Below are positions 51,787-63,633 of a DNA stretch of 64,000 nucleotides, in pieces (position 1 is the stretch's first letter; each line of letters begins with the position of its first letter). The notes under the pieces were generated by a model. It searched no databases and had not been told where the DNA came from. It worked only from the letters and a program-made list of their open reading frames with translations. Source of the DNA: Tubulanus polymorphus (lineage: Eukaryota > Nemertea > Palaeonemertea > Tubulaniformes > Tubulanidae); contig NC_134032.1 of assembly GCF_964204645.1 (NCBI RefSeq), forward strand, positions 15,310,275-15,374,274, written 5' to 3'. Position numbers and translations under genes: made by a program.

Positions 51787-52924
51787 ATGATGAGCGATTC
51801 AAACACTTCGACCGTTCTGTCAACTACTGATACTACCACAAAACCAGTTTATCATGGAGTTTGCGATCGGACGCAAGCCACAAAGCCAATTCGCTTAGAA
51901 TATAAAATCAGCGTTCATATGTACATTTTCTTTTACGGACCCGTCACTATATTGGGCATCACTTTGAATGTCATCACGATTTTAGTCTTGAAAAAGATGA
52001 ACAAAGATGTTTATTATTTACTCAAAGTTCTCGCTATTTTGGACATATGTTATTCAACGAGTGTGTTCGCCATGTTCCCTCTACGCACAATTCACCTCTA
52101 TATACATTTAGGGGATACTATTTTGCGAATGGATGACTGGCATTTCGGTTGGGAATTTATACAAGTTGCGATAGGACCGTTTTATATGTTTCAACAGACC
52201 AGAAACTGGTGCGTTATTCTTATCAGTTTAGAAAGACTCGTTATTACAATTTTGCCGTTAAAATCGAGATTGTTCTGGACACGAAAAGTAGTGAATTCTA
52301 TCATATTATTGATAAATATTTACAGTCTTTGTTTTTTCTTTCCAATGTTTTTGCCGGACCCAGTTCTAAAGCCTATGCGCTGTATTCACAGATATCCTAC
52401 TCTTTGGCGACGAGGGTATTTTGCATACTTCTATCCTATTTTCGGTCGTTGGAACGGTATTGCAACAGGCTGGCAGGGCACTGTATCGAGTGTGATCACT
52501 CCTATGATCGCGCTGTTTCTAATAAACGTCATTTTAATTTTGGCTTTAATTGTGATCAAATTATCAGGAATTGGTAAAAGTCGTTCAGCAATAAAGAATC
52601 AAACTTCCAACACGTTAGAGTTACGCGCGTTGAGAATGTCGTTTGCTCTTGTTGTTGTCTTTGCCGGGTTCGAATCATTGATATTTATCCAAAGTTTTCG
52701 CTTTGCGGGTTTTGTGGGATTTTGGGGTATTCCGGTCACCCCTATAGGTAATCTAAGTTATAGGGAGATTCTGTTGTTCCGGCGAAAACGATGCTATAGG
52801 TTTAACTGTAGTTGATTCATGTATGAACTTTTTAGTCTATTGTTTGTCTAACAGTAAATTCAGACTCGCTGTTGTTCAACTGGCGACACAGAAATGTAAA
52901 CCTTGTCGCGTTCGGGTATTCTAA
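51787..52924 (+). pseudogene. Rhodopsin-class GPCR, frame broken before TM7
   Basis: A peptide-receptor-like (FMRFamide-receptor-like) 7TM protein; the ligand is unknown. The ATG at 51787 opens a frame of 342 codons. An acceptor (ATATTTCAG, exon from 51748) suggests a 5'-UTR intron. N-terminal NTS is a glycosylation site. TM1 GPVTILGITLNVITILVLKK, TM2 VLAILDICYSTSVFAMFPLR, TM3 ending NWCVILISLERLVITILPLK (LER in place of DRY), TM4, TM5 and TM6 MSFALVVVFAG are in one frame. That frame then ends in a basic tail without TM7. A second frame from about 52757 reads DAIGLTVVDSCMNFLVYCLS, then NSKFRLAVVQ, a convincing TM7 and helix 8, to the stop at 52922. The shift is +1. It may be a real pseudogene, an assembly error or an unusual splice. 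No Cys is visible at the usual TM3 disulfide position. Confidence 0.75.
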
Positions 52925-53084
52925 TAGTCATTGTAGCGGAGGGCTCCGGCGGCGGCATACAGGACGTTCGATGACGATTACCCTCACCGCCGCTAGAGGG
53001 GGTAAAACTCTGCTACATGCTGGAATTAGCGAAAAATTCGTTAAAAAAACTAACTTGATAAACAATTGCATTATTTGGTCAGCA

Positions 53085-53195
53085 GGACCCAGTTCCACAG
53101 TTGTGAGTTAGAGTTAACTCTGAGTTAAAGATGGTTCATTTTCAATGAGTTAACTCACAGTTAAATCTTAACTCGGAACTGTGGAACTCGGACCC
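53085..53195. mobile_element. Palindromic MITE-like element, family 2
   Basis: GGACCCAGTTCCACAGTTGT / GGAACTGTGGAACTCGGACC ends, about 45-bp arms with AGTTAGAGTTAACTC, centre GGTTCATTTTCAATG. 160 bp after the GPCR stop. No tandem expansion here. Confidence 0.88.
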
Positions 53196-53404
53196 AGGTC
53201 ATTTACATATTTCGAGGGTCTGTCGTGTAAATCTTCCATTGCGTTTTAATGTAACTCAATATTGCGTCAGTCACGTGATAACAACACCGAATTTGCATAA
53301 ATTACTTGCATATCTTTGTATAAGATTATTCTTTATCAATACATTAGTGAACACAAAGCTTCGAGGGGGCCACTTGTATACAGGGTACAGCCAATCGATG
53401 ACGA

Positions 53405-54395
53405 TCCCTCCGATCACCGCTAGAGGGCGTTAAACGAAAATTCATCCTTCAAGTTGCCACAGAGAAAAAACCGTTGATAATTTCTGAACGCTGAGAAAAG
53501 CCCGCGGTTCTGTAGGTCTATATAATTACGGGTAGCGGCGTCTCGACGTTAATTCACCAGACCCGAAATTTGATTTGGCCAAGTTCTATCGGTTGTCATA
53601 GAAACTAATAAATTGATTTTACGCGTTCTTTTTGTGTGTGCGATTTGCGGCCATTTTGATTTTCGATTTCCTGGCCAGATGACTGTCTGGTTCGTTAACC
53701 TCAACGTCACGGTCGACACCGGGTGGAATTAGTTTAGCCGCATGAGGAATTATGGGAGTTTTGGGTTCGAATACTGAAGATAGGAAATCGATACGATTGA
53801 CGTTTACAGGCGTCGACGGTTTTGGGTTCGAATCCCGAATATTTTTGTTTTTCAAACCATAATAAATTCAGTTGAATAATTGAAGCTTTTGATTAATTAT
53901 TCGATCTTTTGAATATTTTCCGTGGTTGTGGATACAGTTTAGCGCTGTCTTCCATTACTTGCGCGGGCATTATCCGTGTACCTGGGAGTTAAACCGGAAG
54001 TCCCAGTCACCGGAACTAGGATAAGACTGCCGTTGACATTTTCGCCTCCCATTGAAGGAGATCAACTTCCAATAAAACCTTGACGAAGAGATCAGACAGT
54101 CTCCCGAGATCAGAGATGAAATTGATCTCCGATAAATCCGACATTCGACCTGGTGGTGATGAAACAGATATTAATAGGAAGTCTGTGTCTAGACTGAATA
54201 TCAAGCGGTTTGTCCAGTAACGAGCTCACAGCGTCTTGTGACATGTAACTCGACGGCAGGTATATTCGATATTTATCATCGATGATATATCGAAAAGATA
54301 TTACAATTTCCGTGTGTAAGATGAAAAATACGTTAGAATTCTCACGATCAGTTTTATTTCAAATTAGGCAAAAGTTAACTGATACCGGACAAAAT
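53405..54395. other. Intergenic, no gene recognised
   Basis: Short open frames. CCGCTAGAGGGCG (CTCF-like) at 53412. GGGTTCGAATCCCGA at 53824. Confidence 0.45.
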
Positions 54396-54399
54396 AGAG

Positions 54400-54512
54400 A
54401 ATCCACTTCCAGAGTTGTGAGTTAATTGATTTGACTCGGAGTTAACTCATTGAAAATTGACTGATTTCAACTCGAAGAGTTAACTCTAACTCACAACTTT
54501 AGAACTGGATCC
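54400..54512. mobile_element. Family 2 foldback adjoining an array
   Basis: Left arm CCACTTCCAGAGTTGTGAGT, centre CATTGAAAATTGACTGATTT, right arm AACTCTAACTCACAAC then TTTAGAACTGGATCC. The right arm is continuous with the tandem array that follows. Confidence 0.82.
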
Positions 54513-54820
54513 TGAGTTCAAGGTTACTCAAACTCACAACTGTGGAACTGGATTCAGAGTTCAGAGCTAATTCTAACTCACAACTGTGGAACTGGATCCT
54601 GAGTTCAGAGTTAACTCAAACACACAACTGTGGAACTGGATCCAGAGTTCAACGTTACTCAAACTCACAACTGTGGAACTGGATTCAGAGTTCAGAGCTA
54701 ATTCTAACTCACAACTGTGGAACTGGATCCTGAGTCCAGAGTTAACTCTAACTCACAACTGTGGAACTGGATTCAGAGTTAAGAGTTAATTCGAACTCAT
54801 AACTGTGGAACTGCACCAAG
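54513..54820. repeat. ~44-bp array from the right arm of family 2
   Basis: About seven copies of TCAAACTCACAACTGTGGAA, CTGGATCCTGAGTTCAGAGTTA. Orientation matches the right arm of the foldback directly before it. Confidence 0.93.
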
Positions 54821-55407
54821 TATTGCAATGGGGGATCAGGATACTTTGAAGAGGGTTGGACCAGGTGTCCGCCGATTCCAACCCTAAACCCGTCCCTAAT
54901 GTTACATTGTATATATATCGACTTGTCGCCGTCTGTCCCAGGGACGCGACAGACGATCTGTCGTTATTTAAAGTAAATATCAAAAGAAATCGAACTGGCA
55001 GCAGAGAGAGAGAGAGTCGAAGCGACAGTAACCATAGAAACAGCTGCTGCCGCTGCTGCTGATGCTGCGACTGATGATACGGCCGTACCGTCAGCAGACG
55101 ACTGACTCGTGTAACAGTTAAGTAATATAACTATTAATCGCGCTGTTGTTGACACGGTGTGGATTCTGAAGCAAGCAGACGAGAATTTAAACGACCACAC
55201 GACGAGCGTCATCTTTTAAAACGGATAGATTTCTTTAACGACGCATCTCGCCGATTAGAGAGGTAGGTACCCGTCGTATTGTGGTGACGTCACAATGTCA
55301 ACAAATTACTCAACTCTGTACGCGTATGAATCACCGGTTTTAACCGGTCACGTGTTGTTTATCTTTTCACTGATAACGATTAAGCATTCATTGACTAAAT
55401 TCTTACA

Positions 55408-55724
55408 CAGTATAGGCCAGACAGAACCAGGGTGGCTCCGACAGGGCTACGATAGGTACAGGCCGGGCAGAACCAGGGTGGCTCCGACGGGGCTACAATA
55501 GGTACAGGCCAGGCATGACCAGGGTGGCTCCGACAGGGCTACAATAGGTAGATGCCATGCAGGACCAGGGTGGCTCCGACAGGGCTACAATAGGTACAGG
55601 CCAGGAAGAAACAGGGTGGCTCCGACAGGGCTACAATAGGTACAGGCCAGGAAGAAACAGGGTGGCTCCGACAGGGCTACAATAGGTACAGGCCAGACAG
55701 AACCAGGGTGGCTCCGTCAGGGCC
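55408..55724 (+). repeat. 46-bp tandem repeat
   Basis: Seven copies of ACAGGGCTACAATAGGTACA, GGCCAGACAGAACCAGGGTG and GCTCCG. Confidence 0.95.
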
Positions 55725-56445
55725 ATTTGCCGATGATATTTTTTTCTGACGGTTAAACAAACGTCTGCTCTGATCCCGTTGATATATTTTTCACCCGTTA
55801 ATTAACCGGAGAACACTCTACAGCCATGATCGATGACAACTTGCTTCCATCGATCCTGGTTGCTTATTTGAAGTACGTGTTTTCGCTATATATCATCATG
55901 AGATGAACGAGCTGAGACTAAAACTAGCTTTTCGAGGAAACATTTCGAACTAGTGAGGGCGGAATTTAAGTTCATATTTCGACTATATCCTTCGATTAAT
56001 TAGCTCAGGGAAACATTTCTGACTTTTTTTATTCCAGTGCAGATAGCGGATTCTATTGTATCGATTGACAAAACGGACTCTGAATTTATGTCTTTATCGT
56101 TTCTGATCTAATTTATACAATTACATGGCTATATATATTTATACTCTAAGCTGTATGTATTTATATATTATACAAAACGATATTCCAGTTGAAAATATAT
56201 AAAGTTTTCTCCCGGGATCAATAAATATTGTTCGTTCGCTTCGCTGTATGAAATTTGCTATTTCGTGCCGCGCATGCGCGTGTCTGCTACTCATTTAATA
56301 TCATTATCCATATTCTCTCCTCCGCGAGCGAAGATCAACCGACATAAACCATAAACATCTCAAAACCCCGTTACAATGCTACATCAGCCGACAAGAGGCG
56401 ACTGTCTCGACCGAGTACTGTCAATAGGGTGCCGACAACGCCTAC

Positions 56446-56830
56446 TGTGGCAATCGAGGATCCGCTAGGCGCGCTTGTGTGTAGCCAGTTTTCAACGCGT
56501 TATGTAGGAAACCAAACCCTGCAGTGGCAATTTAAGGTCCACCAGGTGGCGCCAGTGTCTAGTCAGCTTTTAACGACAATTGGAGGTCCACTAGATGGCG
56601 CTAGTGTATAGTCAGTCTTCGACGGCATTGGAGGTCGTTAGGTGGTGCAAGTGTGACGACCGTGTATGATCTGACAGGATCTGACAGAGCTGCTGTGGAA
56701 ATAAAGGATCCACTAGGCGGAGCTAGTGTAAAGCCGGTTTTTCACGCGTGGAAATTGTTAGTGCCAATGTATCCATCGGCGATTCCCCTATGGCAAGCGA
56801 GGATCCGCTAGGTGTCGTTAGCAGTGTCTT
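56446..56830 (+). repeat. Diverged repeats with CTCF-like CCACCAGGTGGCGCCAG
   Basis: Five diverged units of about 65-90 bp, each TGGCAAT(C/T)GAGG(A/T)CC(G/A)C(T/C)AG followed by GTGGCGC(T/C)AGTGT. The copy at 56539 (CCACCAGGTGGCGCCAGTG) fits the CTCF core as known in vertebrates and insects. Confidence 0.7.
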
Positions 56831-57419
56831 AAATCCAGTTCATAGCGTAAGAAGACGTGTTAATCGCGTCACCTAGTTTGAACGAATGGATCGAGGGGGA
56901 TTGAGACTTGTACAAGTCCAACAAATTTTTTGACCACTGTTTTTCTATTTAGTAAAAGGCAATGATTGCGTTGCGGTTTGGGAGTGTGCCAATAAAATAC
57001 TTTCGTGGACATCAAAGTGCCCTTTTCAGATGTAAAAAGCTCTAAAATTTGCGTCTGGATCCCGTGTTGTGCTTGCTGGTTTATCATTGATATTCAATCC
57101 AACCTCAACATATACAATCGGAGGTTGCGGTTGCTGCTGCTGCAACCGGATGAAAAAAAAGATGCTGGCATCATGTGACATTCATAACGGTATAATGATA
57201 ACGGATTGATGGATTACTCATCCCATTACACGCGCACTGATGCCTGGAGAGTTTGATGCGGTGTCTCACGCAGCATCTCAAACGGTTACAGATGTTCTAA
57301 TGACCATAGCTCCGTTTGTCTATCATCTCACAGTCATCAAAACGTCTTTAGTCACGATCAACACGAATGATCATGCGTGTTTCATATATTCAGCGATACA
57401 CTTTATCAGTACTTCATCA

Positions 57420-57548
57420 GTTAGCCCAGGACGCCCAGATTATGGCTAACAGCATCTTTTAGCCGAAACCTGGTCCGAAAATATATACACACTTTTACTC
57501 AAGAATCTGTTTACCCTTGGCTGAATTATTGTGGAATTTCTCTCGCAG
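57420..57548 (+). repeat. PLE-tail-like hairpin sequence
   Basis: ATTATGGCTAACAGCATCTTTTAGCCGAAACC followed by ATTATTGTGGAATTTCTCTCG, matching the arms of 32085-32275. Assignment to a Penelope-like element is inferred. Confidence 0.5.
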
Positions 57549-57906
57549 AGAACTCAGGATCCAGTTCCACAGTTGTGAGTAAGAGTTGACTCTGAACCCA
57601 GGATCCAGTTCCACAGTTGTGAGTGAGAGTTAACTGTGAACTCAGGATCCAGTTCCACAGTTGTGAGTTAGAGTTAACTCTGAACTCAGGATCCAGTTCT
57701 ACAGTTGTGAGTTTGAGCTAACTCTGAACTCAGGATCCAGTTCTACAGTTGTGAGTTTGAGTTAACTCTGAACTCAGGATCCAGTTCTACAGTTGTGAGT
57801 TTGAGTTAGCTGTGAACCCAGGATCCAGTTCTACAGTTGTGAGTTTGAGTTAACTGTGAACTCAGGATCCAGTTCTACAGTTGTGAGTTTGAGTTAACTC
57901 AGAACT
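57549..57906 (+). repeat. 44-bp array from the left arm of family 2
   Basis: Eight copies of GGATCCAGTT(C/T)(C/T)ACAGTT, GTGAGTTTGAGTTAACTCTG and AACTCA. It leads directly into the foldback at 57909. Confidence 0.95.
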
Positions 57907-57908
57907 CA

Positions 57909-58016
57909 GGATCCAGTTCCACAGTTGTGAGTTAAATTTGACTCAGAGTTAAAACATTGAAAATGAATTGATTTTAACTCAGAGTTGACTCTAACTCATA
58001 ATTGTGGAACTGGGCC
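57909..58016. mobile_element. Family 2 foldback at the end of an array
   Basis: Left arm GGATCCAGTTCCACAGTTGT, centre AAAACATTGAAAATGAATTG, right arm TAACTCATAATTGTGGAACT then GGGCC. Mirror image of the 54400-54820 arrangement. Confidence 0.88.
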
Positions 58017-58493
58017 TGAATTTTGTTGCATATGACAATTATGCTGTATTTCAAAATCAATATTTTTACCTGGATATCGACTCCGAGGAAAAATTCATCA
58101 TTTTAGAATAAAAGTGATATTTGTACTATTCTAAAATTTCAAATAATTTCTTAAAATGGGACCTATAGTCAATTTATCAAAATTGCTCGTCGTTGTGAAA
58201 ACAATTTCAATTCTGGAAGAAGCAAATCTCAAAACGAATATAAATAGATCAGAGAATGATACAATATATATCACGATAAAGTCGGTCCGATGTAATCCTC
58301 ACTTCCCAGACACCTCTGAACCTTCAACTTTTTCAATTATTTCAATGTCGATGATGAATAATGTTGCAAGCGTTTCTTCTATCATTTACAGGGTTAGTTC
58401 TAGCGATCGACGCCAGGTGGCAGAAACAGCGTGTATTTATGGCCGAACCGGTGCCGAACAAACATGAGTGTCAATGAGAAGGTAAGGGACGTT

Positions 58494-58640
58494 CGCGTCG
58501 GCAACGACTCATACGCTTGATCGGCGCGCGATCGCGTCGGCAATCCCGTTGCGGACGCGAGAGTACCGATTTATACGCTTGATCGGTACAACGACGTCGG
58601 CAACGTCGCGTATTAACCGCATTGCGGACGCGATCGTACC
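58494..58640. other. Multi-hairpin GC-rich element (copy 2)
   Basis: Two diverged tandem units with GCGTCGGCAA, CGCTTGATCGG and GCGGACGCGA. TCGCGTCGGCAA / TTGCGGACGCGA (58532-58560) and TACCGAT / ATCGGTA (58564-58588) form hairpins. These match hairpin words of 21664-21776. Confidence 0.7.
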
Positions 58641-59829
58641 TATAATGGCCTATAATGAAGTACTGGCTTGAAATTAATTTAAAAAAAAAGGTTTTTGATG
58701 ATGTTTTGATGATGTTGAAACACAAGACGAATAATCAGCCCCTGTACGACCCTCATAGTAAACACACCGCACGGTTCGGCGAAATATTGTGACTGGTTTT
58801 TTTTTCTGGAGGGGCAGTTACCAAAATATCGCGACTGGTTGTAAGCGTGGGACGTTGTAGTTGGCGTATTGAGACACAAATATTGAGAGATTGGGAGACT
58901 GAGAGAGTGGGTGGTGGTTAAGAGATTGGGAGATTGAGAGAATGGGTGGTGGGTAAATTCGGTAAAAACATAGGCTATTCACACCAGACTATTAGTACAC
59001 GACAGTTATTCTGTGGCATTGTTAAATCCATCTGCTTCGTTAAGGTCCAAGTATCATCATATATACTCCACAATCGATATCTATATGTAATATTAACGTT
59101 ATTATTAGTGCCAGTACCTTCTAAAATAATCTATATACGACGTTACGTCATAGCCACGACGGCAACTTCCAGAGCGTCGCTAGAGCAGTATATCCTGGAG
59201 CAGACGATATGTCATATTCTAGTGATAACCTTTTATATATAGCGCGTAACAACGACAACGGTAACTAACCTCTACATGAGAATTATCGATAGTTTCGAGT
59301 ATCTCTCGTAGCTTGCAAAAACGTCGTATCGTTTTCTGGTTTCTTATTTAAAAACACATGCTCCAGTAAACGACACGACATTGATTGGACGGACTCCGCG
59401 ATGAGGTAGGTTTATGGGGTCTAATGTTTCTAAGGTTAAGAATGCTATAATGAGAATTAGGTTGTCATATGATTTCGGTTAGAATGAAGTGGGCAGGAGT
59501 TGTTACCGGTGGTTACCAATTCCGCGGGTGGAATTTTACCCGGAAGGTTTTCAAAAAGAGCTCTTGTATTTATATTTCTGTTTGCAAGATAAAATTCTGT
59601 ATATAATTAGGTTTGTCGTGTCTTTTTGTAGGGTAGATTTGCTCCGGGGTAGATTTACGCGTAGCACTGTCTATTGTAATATCCTCGAGAGAGAGAACAT
59701 TATTATGTTATATTTCTACATGTGAACGGTACAAATTGAAAACAATTCAGGCAGAAGACAATGTTCGCTGCTCTGCTCTGTCCTCCCGGGCACAGCAGGT
59801 GTTCATCGCAATAACATAGATGTAGCTAT

Positions 59830-59915
59830 AATATGACGGTTAGATTATCCATTTTGAATTCTTGTTACTAATTTGACGCTTAGATTGTTCAGTTTGAATT
59901 CGTGTTGCTAATGAC
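59830..59915 (+). repeat. ~37-bp dispersed repeat, TTAGATTGTCCAGTTTGAATTC
   Basis: Two copies here, two at 61020-61065 region and three to four at 61420-61570, always with GA(C/A)(G/A)(G/T)TTAGATT and TTGAATTC(C/G/A)TGTT. Confidence 0.75.
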
Positions 59916-61226
59916 GGAGTCAAAACGAAGATCATGGACTCTCAGAACTACAAGCAGTCAAAAAGAGTTAGACGCCATATAGCGGCCATCTTGGATTCTT
60001 TATGCAAATTAGGACCAAAAGAGGGCGACACCGGCGTGTGATGTCCACATCTTAAATGAATGATGTGGACGGTAACTATTTGCGTACAAAAGGGGATGTC
60101 TGAACTCAATCTCGCAGCTTTTGGCCATTTTTCAAACTAGGCAAGCCAACTAATATAACGCATTAGATTGCGGACCACCTTCTCCTCTCTGCCCTTGAGG
60201 TAAAATCGATAAGAAATACTCGATACCACCGCGCGGTTAAGCCGCACAGACGATAGGTTTTCCAATTTCGAAAAGCAGGTGGTATTATTTTCTCTAGTCG
60301 CCGAAGATGAGACAAAAATTGCTGCCGATCGCCCACACACGATCGCGGGCGGTGACGATCTACCTCGGCAGACGATCTAACTGCCGAGTTGGGTAATCAA
60401 TACTCGTACCCCCTGCAGGCGGGGCACTATTTATATAATCGTTTATTTTTCTGAAAACTAAGCATCCTTTAACGGATACTGTATACATATAATATATAAA
60501 CAAAAAATTAATGATATATCAACAAGTAATATTTAAAAAAAAATTAATGATATATCAACAAGTAATATTTTTTTAACAAATAATATATTAACAAATAAAA
60601 CCTTCTGTTTCGGCACCGCGGGATTCAGGCGATCTTCAAAGCCGTCTCGCTTTCTGTCTTGGATGGTCAATATTGTATATAAAGCGATTCGGGTTAAAGC
60701 GATTCGTGTCCTCGGCGCAGACGGCTGAGACTCGGCGAGGCGGCGATTCTTTATTCGTTTGTTATTATTCCAGTTCGTCTGCTCTGTCTCATGTCGTATA
60801 TCGTGTGTCGCTAAATATTCTTGACATCTACTTGTCTTATTGGTCACTTTCATTAGCGACCACTTCTGGTTTATGTTCGAGAACAGACTGTAAATTTGCT
60901 CAGACTAGAAGTCGAGTAAATAGAGAAGCAATCTCCACTGCGACAACTAGCCAATATCGGTTAGATTGACCAGTTTGCTGTTACTAATATGAAAGTTATA
61001 TTGTCTGAATTCCTGTTGCTAGCAGGACGGTTAGATTGTCCAGTTTGAATTCATGTTACTAATAGGGCTTTTAATGTCTATTTCAACATGACTTGAGAGC
61101 ACATCAGGCGGCCAACTGCTCAGACAGTTTTGGTGATACATACCTGTTAGAAGTCTTGAAGTTAACCTAAAACATAGATCTTTAATCCTTCTTCACTTTA
61201 TTGAAGGATATCCAAAAGTGTCTGCA

Positions 61227-61382
61227 TTGAAAGGGGCTCACGAGAGAAAAGAGACTCCATGATTTGAAAGTTTAACAATATGTCTCCATGCCTACCAACT
61301 GAAGTTTGGTGCGTAGGCATGGAAACATATTGTCAAACTTTCAAATCATGGAGTCAATTTTCTCTTTTTGACACCTTTCAGT
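61227..61382. mobile_element. Long foldback, ~43-bp near-perfect arms
   Basis: GACTCCATGATTTGAAAGTTT at 61252 mirrors AAACTTTCAAATCATGGAGTC ending 61355. The arms run to GGCATGGAGACATATTG around a 12-20-bp loop at about 61303-61315. Weaker pairing (CTGAAAGGTGTC / ATTGAAAGGGG) extends to about 61227 and 61382. Confidence 0.85.
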
Positions 61383-61421
61383 GAAGGTATGCTTTCAAGT
61401 AAGGTTGAAATAGACATAAGA

Positions 61422-61570
61422 TTGTCCAGTTTGAATTCCTGTCACCAATAGGACAGTTAGATTGTCCAGTTTGAATTCCTGTCACCAATAGGACAGTTAG
61501 ATTGTCCAGAGTTTGAGTTACTGTCACTAATAGAACGTCTGGTTTACGTCCAGTGTTTGAATTCCTGAAG
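61422..61570 (+). repeat. ~38-bp tandem repeat, TTAGATTGTCCAGTTTGAATTC
   Basis: Three to four copies of AGATTGTCCAGTTTGAATTC, CTGTCACCAATAGGACAGTT. Same family as 59830. Confidence 0.9.
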
Positions 61571-61573
61571 ATC

Positions 61574-61704
61574 GGGGGCCGGTTGCTCAAAAGTTGGTTA
61601 GATATAACCAGTGGATAGTTGATATGGTGACAATTGAAATTTCATTGTCACTATGGTATTTAACGGCCGGTTTTCTTTAACCAACTTTTGAGAAACTGGC
61701 CCCG
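61574..61704. mobile_element. MITE-like element with ~26-bp terminal inverted repeats
   Basis: GGGGCCGGTTGCTCAAAAGT-TGGTTA on the left, TAACCAACTTTTGAGAAACT-GGCCCC on the right. Subterminal GGTGACAAT / ATTGTCACT also pair. 131 bp, no coding capacity. Confidence 0.85.
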
Positions 61705-62384
61705 GGTTTTCCCGTTTTTGATGTTGAACTTACATATATTTATCTACTGGTAACTTAACTCCAGAAACAGCGATGACGGCTGCCGCACTGGATCAAAGCA
61801 TAACGCGGTATGTGTACGGCCGTTAACTGTCGCTCAAATTCAAACAATTTCATAATCAACTGACAGCTTTGTGAAATAATTCACTATGGTAACATCTGCG
61901 CTATTCAGAAAGACTGTCGTTATCTATTGAATAATGTATGAAAAGCCATCAGAGAAAGTCTGTGAAATTCTTGCAAAAATTTGCCCGTAAAAAGGTTCAA
62001 CGAATATACATATAACGCACGGCCTTAGTCGTCAACTAATTCTACCTATATTACGCGTTAATTGGTTAATTAAGTATAATACAACCTACAGGTCCTAATT
62101 ACCTGCGTATCGACGATTTCGAGCTTGTCCTGAATTATCTATGGAAAAATTTGGAGGACATTTTTGCCCAGGGTTGGTGTTTGACATTCTAAAGGAGACG
62201 CTTACAAACCTGGGGTAATTGTCATAGTACATATTATATAAAATGTCAATGGTTTTCGAAATTACTATGATGACCTGCAACTGACATGCTCCGCGGGTGC
62301 ACTAAACTTGGTAATAAAAATTAACTGAATCAAATTTTTATTTTTCATCCGATATCGATATGAATATTGTTGCTAGGCCTATAT

Positions 62385-63130
62385 ATCCCTCTCCCTGCCT
62401 CCCCTCACTCCTCTCTCTCCCTCTCCTAAACTTTCTCTCCCTCTCCCTTCTTCTTACCTTCTCTCCCTCCCTCCCTCCCTCCCTCTCCCTCTCTCCTCTC
62501 TCCCTCCCTCCCTCTCTCCCTCCCTCCCTCTGTCCCTCCCTCTCCCTCTCTCCCTCTCTCCCTCCCTCCCTCTCTCCCTCTGTCCCTCCACTCTCTCCCT
62601 CCCTCCCTCCCTCTCCCTCTCTCTCCCTCTCTCCTCTCTCCCTCTCTCCCTCCCTCCCTCTCTCCCTCTCTCCCTCTCTCCCTCCCTCCCTCTCTCCCTC
62701 TGTCCCTCCACTCTCTCCCTCCCTCCCTCCCTCCCTCCCTCTGTCCCTCTCTCCCTCCCTCCCTCCCTCTCTCCCTCTGTCCCTCTCTCCCTCCCTCCCT
62801 CTGTCCCTCCCTCTCCCTCTCTCCCTCTCTCCCTCCCTCCCTCTCTCCCTCTGTCCCTCCACTCTCTCTCTCCCTCCCTCCCTCCCTCCCTCTCCCTCTC
62901 TCCCTCTCTCCCTCTCTCCCTCTCTCCCTCTGTCCCTCCACTCTCTCCCTCCCTCCCTCTGTCCCTCTCACAATATTTACAAAGTTTCATCCTCTTCTTC
63001 CCTCTCTGCACCCTTCTCTCCTCTCCCTCCCTCCCACTGTTCCCTCCCCTCTCCCCTCCCTCCCCACTCTCTCCCCTCCCACACTTCCCTCCCCCTCCTC
63101 CCCTCCCTCCCACGCTTCTCTCCCCTCTCA
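62385..63130. repeat. CTCTCCCTCCCT microsatellite
   Basis: About 0.75 kb of pyrimidine-only sequence with CTCTGTCCCTCC and CACTCTCTCCCT blocks recurring at irregular distances (62590, 62710, 62860, 62940), showing larger-scale duplication. Ser/Pro/Leu and Gly/Arg/Glu frames are artefacts. Confidence 0.97.
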
Positions 63131-63633
63131 CAGATTCCATCAACATTTTCTTTTTTGTCTGTTTGAAAAGTAATTACGCGTCTTTTTCTTATGCGGCGGG
63201 GATAAAACGGAAATTCGCCGCTGAAACGGCGATGGATTTTCAGGAGACAATTCATCCTAAAACAGACTGAAATCCCTCGCATCTTTACAGCAGCTGCGAA
63301 TTCCCTCTAATTCGACCGGCAATCTATTCCAGAGCAGAACGGATTTGTTTAATCGTTTTCAAATCTAGCATCTATTGAAGTGCAGGCTTTAGAAACTGGA
63401 ACTTCAAAAAATCGAATGAAGTAGGAATAAAAATTGTTTTCAAAAATTCTGACAGCGTTTAGATTGGGTATTGCTTATTTACAAAAGTATTCATGATCCG
63501 TGGACAATTTGGGCTGCCGTGCACTGGCCCTGATTAACATAACCTCAAAATAAATCGGATTGCCCGCTTCACATTTTACTGTTGATTGTTGATATTTTCA
63601 AAAACGAAAAATATCCACCGCCGTGGGCTGAAT

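Noticed and set aside
52149-52577. 142-codon plus-strand frame
   Set aside because: Out-of-frame shadow of the GPCR.
52748-52763. A 16-bp intron in the GPCR
   Set aside because: It has GT and AG ends and would fix the frame, but it is far below the size of any known animal spliceosomal intron; kept only as a finding to test.
62338-63282. Long frames on both strands in the second CT tract
   Set aside because: Same cause: pyrimidine-only repeat without stops.
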